Made by a program: the position numbers and the translations under genes
NCBI GenBank assembly: GCA_031260545.1
Contig: JAIRJQ010000046.1
Coordinates: 1-11,732, forward strand
DNA from: Methanomassiliicoccaceae archaeon
GTDB taxonomy: Archaea > Thermoplasmatota > Thermoplasmata > Methanomassiliicoccales > Methanomethylophilaceae
DNA: 11,732 nt
Direction: 5' to 3'
Notes under the pieces: model-generated
Told to the model about the DNA's origin: nothing
Databases searched by the model: none
Seen by the model: only the letters and a program-made list of their open reading frames with translations
In this document: piece after piece, positions 7,080-11,732 of the stretch
Numbering within the stretch: the stretch's first letter is position 1
How the letters are laid out: each line of letters opens with the position of its first letter

Positions 7080-8138
7080 TTATTTGAACGCTGAGAACAG
7101 AGTTTCCAGAACGTTCCTGTACGCCACCCTCACAGAATTAATGTCGTTCGCGCCCAGCGTATACATCGGCCCCTGGCCCGAATAATCGCCGATCTTTGCG
7201 GCATCGGAAAGCATACTCCCGGAAAGTCCGAATGACCCTTCGCTGTTTGTTTTCCTAACGAGATCATCAAAGGAAACATATGTTCCGCCGTTATCCCGGA
7301 TGTCCTTTTCTTTTCCGTTCGACTGGAACGCAAAGATGAGGGACGCTTCCAGCAATCTTTTCATTACCGCCGCGCATGCGTCAAAAGAACCGTTACGGTA
7401 TGATGAGTTTATCTGAATTATCAGTTTATCGAAGCCGTCACGCTTGCCGCAGAACTTCGCCTCATCGATCACTTCGGAGTTCACAGGTGCAGCGACAGGC
7501 TCTTGCGGGACGGTCCACAGATGTCCGTATCTGTTATCAAGCGCTCTGTATCCTTCCGGTGTGAATGCAACGGACCCGTCAAAGCTCTTCAGACGGAACG
7601 ATGCGTGTTTTTTGACCTCCTTTTCCAATGCTGACCTGTCGGGCCTCGCGAGGCCCGCATCCTCGAACACGTCCAGCATACCCCTGATAGTGAATGAATC
7701 GTCTCTGTTCTCTTTCTCCAAATAGTAACACAGCAGTTCAAAATTCTCGATATCTGTTCTTGAGCCAATGTCACACGCCTTTGCGAAGTTCTTCAGCCAC
7801 AGGCCTCCTTTCACAGGTGCAACGGATGGCACATTAACGGCAGCGCCGCTCCACATATGCCCGTATTTTTTTTCCAGCGCGCGCAGCGGGTCCTTTGCGA
7901 ATTTTAATGTCCCCTCGATACCGTGCGGCCTGAATGACCTGCAGGCCTTTGTCTCCTTCCTGAGCGAGGACAGTTCCGGCGCAGGAAGTCCCGCTTCATC
8001 ATACATCTCTATGATGTTCTTGACGGAGAACGACATCGCCCCTTTCTCCTTGTACGAATAGAAACAGAAGAGCTCAAAGTTCTCTATCACGCTCTTGGAG
8101 CCCATATCACATGCATCAACAAAATCGATAAGCTGCAC
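7080..8138 (-). CDS. two-repeat, winged-helix-like protein of unknown function
   Basis: The product has 352 residues. Residues 1-96 and 113-208 form a gapless tandem repeat with 40 of 96 positions identical, including ACD.GS, IENFEL.C.Y, SF, AGL and the closing YGH.W. The helix pattern and a basic stretch before a short hairpin suggest a winged-helix-like fold (inference). A Pro/Ala-rich linker separates the repeats and another follows. Residues about 235-352 form a mostly helical domain (INSSYRNGSFDACAAVMKRL, later GDYSGQGPMY and DINSVRVAYRNVLETLF). It recalls HEPN-like or DUF4145-like helical domains from memory, but it contains no histidine and so no HEPN RNase motif. The GTG at 8138 is preferred because AAGGTGAT lies just upstream and a TATA-like box sits at the right distance. 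The longer ATG start at 8195 would add 19 residues outside the repeat. Function unknown; a DNA-binding or defence-linked role is only a guess. Confidence 0.75.
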   Translation of the reverse strand: MQLIDFVDACDMGSKSVIENFELFCFYSYKEKGAMSFSVKNIIEMYDEAGLPAPELSSLRKETKACRSFRPHGIEGTLKFAKDPLRALEKKYGHMWSGAAVNVPSVAPVKGGLWLKNFAKACDIGSRTDIENFELLCYYLEKENRDDSFTIRGMLDVFEDAGLARPDRSALEKEVKKHASFRLKSFDGSVAFTPEGYRALDNRYGHLWTVPQEPVAAPVNSEVIDEAKFCGKRDGFDKLIIQINSSYRNGSFDACAAVMKRLLEASLIFAFQSNGKEKDIRDNGGTYVSFDDLVRKTNSEGSFGLSGSMLSDAAKIGDYSGQGPMYTLGANDINSVRVAYRNVLETLFSAFK

Positions 8139-8141
8139 CTC

Positions 8142-8178
8142 ATCACCTTCGTGACCGTGATTCGTATGATTAGATAAA
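8142..8178 (-). promoter_or_regulatory. promoter and ribosome binding site of the two-repeat gene
   Basis: On the minus strand TTTATCTA (8178-8171) is TATA-like. About 25 bases on begins GAAGGTGAT (8150-8142), close to the archaeal consensus GGAGGTGAT and correctly spaced for the GTG at 8138. This decides the start and places the promoter between the tRNA and the gene. Confidence 0.55.
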
Positions 8179-8205
8179 CCATTTGCGCAGAACATTTGAG
8201 AACAA

Positions 8206-8292
8206 TGGCGCCGAGGAGGAGATTTGAACTCCCGAGGCGTTGTCGCCAGCGGTTTTCGAGACCGCCACCTTACCGGACTAGATTACCTCGGC
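8206..8292 (-). tRNA. tRNA-Ser(CGA), CCA encoded
   Basis: Read on the minus strand, GCCGAGG pairs with CCTCGGC in the acceptor stem (8292-8286 with 8216-8210). The D arm is ATC/GGT with GG in the loop. The anticodon stem GCGGT/ACCGC closes the loop CTCGAAA, giving anticodon CGA at 8258-8256, which reads UCG serine codons. The long variable arm GGCG-ACAA-CGCC marks a type II tRNA, as serine requires. The T arm is GGGAG/CTCCT with loop TTCAAAT. The discriminator is G, followed by encoded CCA (8208-8206). No intron is seen. Confidence 0.96.
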
Positions 8293-8316
8293 ACTGTCCT
8301 GCTTGATTACCTCCGC

Positions 8317-8325
8317 ATATATTTA
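8317..8325 (-). promoter_or_regulatory. TATA box of tRNA-Ser
   Basis: TAAATATAT on the minus strand lies about 29 bp before the mature tRNA 5' end at 8292, so transcription would begin within a few bases of it. Confidence 0.6.
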
Positions 8326-8343
8326 CGCTTCGTTCCTAGATTA

Positions 8344-8411
8344 GTTTTATTATGTTCGTCAGTATACGGAGAATGCACATTATTCTCTTGTGCACCTGTT
8401 TGGGGGAAGGT
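8344..8411 (+). promoter_or_regulatory. purH promoter and ribosome binding site
   Basis: TTTTATTAT at 8344-8352 is the best TATA-like element on the + strand, predicting a start near 8375. GGGGGAAGGT at 8402-8411 is the only strong ribosome binding site and lies three bases before the CTG at 8415, with its G-rich core seven bases away. The tRNA and purH promoters diverge from this short region. Confidence 0.45.
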
Positions 8412-8414
8412 CAT

Positions 8415-9965
8415 CTGGCAAAGATCAAAAGAGCACTCATCAGCGTGTCCGACAAGAACGGCATCGTTGAATTCGCAAAAGAACTGTCCGCGCTGAACAT
8501 TGATATGATATCGACCGGGGGCACATACAAACTTCTGAAGGACAACGGTCTGAACGTAAAGGAGGTTTCCGAGATAACGGGATTCCCGGAGATGCTGGAC
8601 GGCCGTGTGAAAACGCTGCATCCTAAAGTTCATGCGGGAATATTGGCAAGACGCGACCTTCCGGAACATATGTCCGTCATAGAAAAGATGGGCATCGGGA
8701 CCATTGATATGGTCATAATAAATTTATATCCGTTCAAGGAGACCGTCCTCAAAAAGAATGTATCGTTTGACGATATAGTTGAGAACATCGATATAGGCGG
8801 ACCGAGCATGATACGCGCCGCTGCGAAGAATTACAGGTCCGTTGCGGTGCTGACGTCACCGGACCAGTACACCGGGGTACTCGAACAGCTGAAGGCGAAC
8901 GGCGAACTCGATGAAAAGTTACTTTCAAAACTCATGGCCGAAGCGTTCATGATCACGGCGAATTATGACGCCATGATAGCAAAAGTGATGCATCAGAAGT
9001 TCTGCGAAGGTTTCCCCAGATCGGTCCTGATGCCGTCAGAGAAGGTAATGGACCTCAGATATGGTGAAAATCCGAATCAAAAGGCGGCATTCTACAAAGA
9101 TCCCTTCACACCCGGCACGACAGTAGCGAAAGCCGAACAGCTTCACGGAAAAGAATTATCGTTCAATAATATACTCGATCTTGATAAATCGCTGGACATA
9201 GCGATGGATTTTGAAAGACCGACGGCGGTGATAATGAAACATACGAATCCATGCGGTCTTGCGTCCGCAGATACGATATACGACGCTTTTGTGACATCGT
9301 ATGCAGTGGACCCGCTGTCAGCGTTCGGCTGTGTGATCTGTTTGAACAGAGACTGCGACGTGCGCACCGCAGAAGAGATCTCAAAGTATTTCGTTGAAGC
9401 AGTGATCGCACCGAACTTTGATAACGGGGCATTGGAGATACTGACAAAAAAGAAGAATATACGATTGCTGAGGACGAACTCCCCCATTGCGCCGCCGCAG
9501 AGGTTCCGCGAAAATAAACTGAAAAAGGTACAAGGCGGTCTGCTCATTCAAACGGACGAGGATGTTCAGATAGATCTGAAGGACCTGAAAGTCGTCACAA
9601 AGCGCGCACCCACCGAAGAGGAATTGAAAGCGCTCGGGTTTGCATGGAAATTAGCGAAGCATGTAACATCCAACGCTGTCGTTTACGTTAAAGGGGAACG
9701 TGCGGTAGGCATAGGGGCAGGCCAGATGTCGCGTGTTGATTCAGCGATGATCGCAAGAGTGAAAGGCGGCGAGGGAACAAAAGGAAGTGTCATGGCGTCA
9801 GATGCGTTCTTCCCGTTCCGTGACGGTGTTGACGAAGCGGCGAAAGCAGGCGTCACAGCGATAATACAGCCGGGCGGGTCAATAAGGGACCAGGAAGCGA
9901 TAGACGCTGCAGACGAGCACGGAATGGCAATGGTGTTCACAGGCTGCCGCGTGTTCCGTCACTGA
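8415..9965 (+). CDS. purH: bifunctional PurH: AICAR formyltransferase / IMP cyclohydrolase
   Basis: It catalyses the last two steps of IMP synthesis: AICAR is formylated with 10-formyltetrahydrofolate to FAICAR, which is then cyclised to IMP. From this start it has 516 residues, normal for the family. The N-terminal MGS-like cyclohydrolase domain (about 1-195) shows LISVSDK, MISTGGT, FPEMLDGRVKTLHPKVHAGIL and INLYPF. The transferase domain has MKHTNPCG with the catalytic pair Lys275-His276, SNAVVYVK, and the closing QPGGSIRDQEAID and FTGCRVFRH. The CTG start gives (M)AKIKRALISVSDK, the usual N-terminus of the family, with a good ribosome binding site. In-frame ATGs at 8352 and 8373 would add 21 or 14 atypical residues, though 8373 would suit a leaderless mRNA. 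Many archaea use PurP and PurO instead, so this fused bacterial-type enzyme was probably gained by transfer. Confidence 0.96.
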   Translation: MAKIKRALISVSDKNGIVEFAKELSALNIDMISTGGTYKLLKDNGLNVKEVSEITGFPEMLDGRVKTLHPKVHAGILARRDLPEHMSVIEKMGIGTIDMVIINLYPFKETVLKKNVSFDDIVENIDIGGPSMIRAAAKNYRSVAVLTSPDQYTGVLEQLKANGELDEKLLSKLMAEAFMITANYDAMIAKVMHQKFCEGFPRSVLMPSEKVMDLRYGENPNQKAAFYKDPFTPGTTVAKAEQLHGKELSFNNILDLDKSLDIAMDFERPTAVIMKHTNPCGLASADTIYDAFVTSYAVDPLSAFGCVICLNRDCDVRTAEEISKYFVEAVIAPNFDNGALEILTKKKNIRLLRTNSPIAPPQRFRENKLKKVQGGLLIQTDEDVQIDLKDLKVVTKRAPTEEELKALGFAWKLAKHVTSNAVVYVKGERAVGIGAGQMSRVDSAMIARVKGGEGTKGSVMASDAFFPFRDGVDEAAKAGVTAIIQPGGSIRDQEAIDAADEHGMAMVFTGCRVFRH

Positions 9966-10145
9966 TCATTCATCATCATTCACAGATATTGACGGCAGTC
10001 TGCCGAGATAGAGCCCGGTCGCCGGATCAGAAATGATACAGATCTGAATTTTTTTTGCATCGCTTAAGAATTCGCTGATGTCGAAACGGTATTTCTGAGA
10101 GGTTTTGCATCTTACTCGGTCTCCCATCACCAGGGGGGCTTGCAT
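9966..10145 (-). CDS. small ORF (59 codons), unknown
   Basis: On the minus strand an ORF runs from ATG at 10145 to TGA at 9966-9968, directly abutting the purH stop with no gap. An internal ATG at 10127 would give 53 residues. The sequence reads like a real soluble protein: GDRVRCKTSQKYRFDISEF, then a hydrophobic strand IQICIISDPATGLYLGRLP, then an acidic end (NDDE). A stop codon lies a few codons before 10145, so it is not the tail of a longer upstream frame. GGTG lies directly before the 10127 ATG, and AT-rich promoter-like sequence precedes 10145. I recognise no family. It could be a small independent gene or a remnant of a larger one. Confidence 0.5.
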   Translation of the reverse strand: MQAPLVMGDRVRCKTSQKYRFDISEFLSDAKKIQICIISDPATGLYLGRLPSISVNDDE

Positions 10146-10154
10146 ATTAAAAGT

Positions 10155-10207
10155 GTTATTTTTTAAAAATTAATACTCCAAAAATAGTTATTTTTCAAAA
10201 AATAATA
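10155..10207. repeat. two AT-rich dyad-like boxes before the ATPase gene
   Basis: A 21-base box at 10155-10175 recurs at 10187-10207 with 19 of 21 bases identical (GTTATTTTTT.. and GTTATTTTTC..), offset by 32 bp or about three helical turns. The second box has an 8-bp inverted repeat (TTATTTTT with AAAAATAA around CA); the first is an imperfect version. They lie between two divergent genes and could be operators or a curved-DNA element. The rest of the 131-base gap is AT-rich promoter sequence. Confidence 0.5.
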
Positions 10208-10214
10208 GGCAAAA

Positions 10215-10271
10215 TTATGTATATGAATCATTCCTTACAAATATTATACGGAACCTTAGTTCCAAGGCGGT
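10215..10271 (+). promoter_or_regulatory. probable ATPase promoter and leader
   Basis: Two TATA-like boxes are present, TTATGTATATG (10215-10225) and AAATATTATA (10239-10248). The leader holds the inverted repeat GGAAC-CTTA-GTTCC (10250-10263) and a weak ribosome binding site AAGGCGGT (10264-10271), five bases from the ATG. The true box cannot be decided from sequence. Confidence 0.4.
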
Positions 10272-10276
10272 AGATC

Positions 10277-11575
10277 ATGCTCAAAAGAAAATTCATGGAG
10301 GTTCTCGTGCAATGGAAAAAGGAAAAAGACAAAGAATGTCTTTTAGTGAAGGGTGCGAGACAGGTCGGGAAGACATTTATTATCAGAGAATTCGCGAAAC
10401 AGAATTATAATAACATCATCGAACTTAATTTTGCGACCGAGCCGAAATTCAAAAAGGTATTCGACGGCAGCCTGAAAATGGATGAGATAATCAAAAAGAT
10501 CACTGCTCTGGACAGCTCCGCAAGGTTCGAGGAAGGAAAGACACTGCTATTCCTGGATGAGATACAGGATTGCGGGGACGCGAGAACTGCGTTAAAACCC
10601 ATAGCTGAGGACAACAGATTCGACTGCATCGCATCAGGTTCAATGCTCGGAGTTGCGTACAAGACCACCCGGTCCATTCCAGTCGGCTATGAACGGCAGA
10701 TTGAAATGTTCTCTTTAGATTTTGAAGAGTTCCTTTGGGCACTGGGCTACGATGATGTCAGGATAGGACACATAAGAGAATATTATGAAAATAAAGAAAA
10801 GATACCTTTGGCCATAAACAACGTGTACACTGAGAAGTTAAGAGAATATGCGATCGTAGGAGGTATGCCGTCGGTCGTTGATATCTATGTCAAAACAAAA
10901 AATTTCGGCCTGGTACACAAAGAGCAAGAAAAGATCGTTGCAAGCTACATGAGCGACATTTCCAGATATCTCTCCGAACCGGAGAAGCCCAAGACGAAGG
11001 CATGCTACAACTCAATACCGGAACAGCTGGCGAAGGAGAACAAAAAATTTCAGTATTCTGTGGTGGAAAAAGGCTCGAGGGCAAGCAAATTCGAGAACAG
11101 TTTAGAATGGTTAAGAGATGCAGGGCTCATAAAATTCTGCAATAATGTTAAAACGCCCTTCTTTCCGCTACCTGCATACAAAGACAGCGATTATTTCAAA
11201 GTGTACATGACAGACATAGGAATACTGAATTCGTTGTATGGTTTCGATATGAAGGCCCAACTTTATTATAACACGCTGAAAGGTCCGGCGAAGGGAGGCA
11301 TATATGAGAACATTGTCGCGGACATCCTTATAAAAAAAGAGATTCCGCTGTACTATTACAAACCGGGCGAAAGCCAGCAGGAGATCGAGTTCCTGCTGAC
11401 CGCGAACGGAGGCATCGTTCCGCTGGAAGTGAAGGCAGGCAACAGAAGAACGCCGTCAATGGACGAGTTCATAGAAAGGTTCGATCCGCCGTATGCGCTG
11501 AAGCTTATCACCGGGAATCTGGGCGTGGAAGGAAAGAAGATAACGATGCCGCTGTATATGGCCATGTTCCTGTGA
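10277..11575 (+). CDS. AAA+ ATPase of the DUF4143 type
   Basis: The 432-residue protein has a Walker A motif GARQVGKT (26-33), a Walker B motif LLFLDEIQ (90-97) and a sensor-like IASGS (118-122), all typical of this ATPase family. The C-terminal DUF4143 region (about 200-400) carries a PD-(D/E)XK-like pattern: E344 in YENIVAD, E371 in EIEFLL where most relatives have Asp, and E384/K386 in PLEVKAG. Whether it cuts nucleic acid is not known for the family. Copies are common, patchy and often multiple in gut archaea and bacteria; their role is unproven. There is no signal peptide or membrane helix, so it should be cytosolic. It appears monocistronic with its own AT-rich promoter region. The ATG at 10277 gives the usual family N-terminus, with basic residues just before the Walker A strand. 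Confidence 0.9.
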   Translation: MLKRKFMEVLVQWKKEKDKECLLVKGARQVGKTFIIREFAKQNYNNIIELNFATEPKFKKVFDGSLKMDEIIKKITALDSSARFEEGKTLLFLDEIQDCGDARTALKPIAEDNRFDCIASGSMLGVAYKTTRSIPVGYERQIEMFSLDFEEFLWALGYDDVRIGHIREYYENKEKIPLAINNVYTEKLREYAIVGGMPSVVDIYVKTKNFGLVHKEQEKIVASYMSDISRYLSEPEKPKTKACYNSIPEQLAKENKKFQYSVVEKGSRASKFENSLEWLRDAGLIKFCNNVKTPFFPLPAYKDSDYFKVYMTDIGILNSLYGFDMKAQLYYNTLKGPAKGGIYENIVADILIKKEIPLYYYKPGESQQEIEFLLTANGGIVPLEVKAGNRRTPSMDEFIERFDPPYALKLITGNLGVEGKKITMPLYMAMFL

Positions 11576-11600
11576 TCGCGAAGCGATGGACGCGGCATTC

Positions 11601-11637
11601 ACGGAACGGCAACGGTGTTCTCACGATGCCGTTCCGT
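11601..11637. repeat. 11-bp perfect inverted repeat after the ATPase gene
   Basis: ACGGAACGGCA (11601-11611) pairs with TGCCGTTCCGT (11627-11637); the 15-base loop can form a further GTG/CAC pairing. It lies 25 bases after the ATPase stop and touches the stop codon of the small minus-strand ORF. No T-run follows on either strand, so it may be a transcript-end hairpin or a protein site. Confidence 0.55.
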
Positions 11638-11699
11638 CACCGATCCTTATCACCGTCGCCGGGAAGGATGATCGGAAGGCCCTGGGCCTTCCTTTTCAT
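11637..11699 (-). CDS. possible 20-residue microprotein
   Basis: On the minus strand AGGAGGT lies three bases before ATG at 11699-11697, one of the best ribosome binding sites in the window. The frame runs 20 codons (beginning MKRKAQGLP, ending DGDKDR) to TGA at 11637-11639. The peptide is basic at the start and charged at the end, with no membrane helix. It overlaps the palindrome at 11674-11692, which by itself constrains eight codons. It could be a real short peptide, a leader peptide, or the start of a broken gene. Confidence 0.35.
   Translation of the reverse strand: MKRKAQGLPIILPGDGDKDR
11674..11696 (+). terminator. intrinsic-type terminator
   Basis: GGAAGGCCC and GGGCCTTCC form a perfect 9-bp palindrome around one central T, followed directly by TTTT on the + strand. 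It lies about 100 bases after the ATPase stop and would end that transcript. The same bases are coding in the small minus-strand ORF. Confidence 0.55.
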
Positions 11700-11732
11700 A
11701 TGACCTCCTGGTCCTCCTCTTTCCTTTCTCGC

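Noticed and set aside
8139..8195. Upstream ATG extension (19 residues) of the two-repeat protein
   Set aside because: It starts 10 bases from the tRNA 3' end, before the TATA-like box, and lies outside the repeat. The GTG at 8138 has a better ribosome binding site and coincides with the domain start.
8206..8292. tRNA-Ser as an attachment site for an integrated element
   Set aside because: I found no second copy of the tRNA 3' end and no integrase gene in the window.
10155..10207. CRISPR array
   Set aside because: There are only two copies of an AT-rich box, the interval is too short for a spacer array, and there are no cas genes.

Overview
The window looks archaeal, most likely a Thermoplasmatota member and plausibly Methanomassiliicoccales. 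The evidence is a group II chaperonin (thermosome) gene, TATA boxes about 24-28 bp upstream of start codons (some mRNAs appear leaderless), Shine-Dalgarno sites resembling GGAGGTGAT at other genes, and a bacterial-type GrpE-DnaK-DnaJ set of the kind some archaea have acquired. None of the eleven ORFs called here ends in TAG. That would fit a pyrrolysine-using lineage, but the sample is small. The lineage is inference, not a database match.

Layout. Bases 1-1217 are an almost complete insertion sequence of IS481 type: one DDE transposase between imperfect terminal inverted repeats, with the left terminus at or one base outside the window edge. It ends about 23 bp upstream of the thermosome TATA box. 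The thermosome gene (1301-2938) is followed by a grpE-dnaK-dnaJ operon (3000-6471) with overlapping genes. Two ATP-driven folding systems therefore lie side by side on the + strand, each unit closed by a GC-rich hairpin.

From 6500 the sequence turns accessory. On the minus strand are a four-helix membrane protein (6536-6922), apparently leaderless with a palindrome at its start, and a two-repeat protein of unknown function (7080-8138). The latter has two gapless 96-residue repeats, winged-helix-like in appearance, plus a C-terminal helical domain. Just upstream of it on the same strand is a tRNA-Ser(CGA) gene with encoded CCA. Divergent from the tRNA is purH (8415-9965), the bifunctional last enzyme of IMP synthesis, which seems to start at CTG.

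The 3' end of purH abuts a previously unlisted 59-codon minus-strand ORF (9966-10145). An AT-rich intergenic region follows, containing two near-identical dyad-like boxes 32 bp apart. Then comes a DUF4143-type AAA+ ATPase (10277-11575). The last 157 bases hold two strong inverted repeats and a 20-codon minus-strand ORF with a good ribosome binding site.

The chaperone genes form a clear functional block: GrpE, DnaK and DnaJ are one cycle, and the thermosome finishes folding downstream. purH and the tRNA are housekeeping genes. The membrane protein, repeat protein, small ORFs and ATPase show no shared pathway. The least explained items are the repeat protein beside the tRNA and the repeat-bearing intergenic region before the ATPase.
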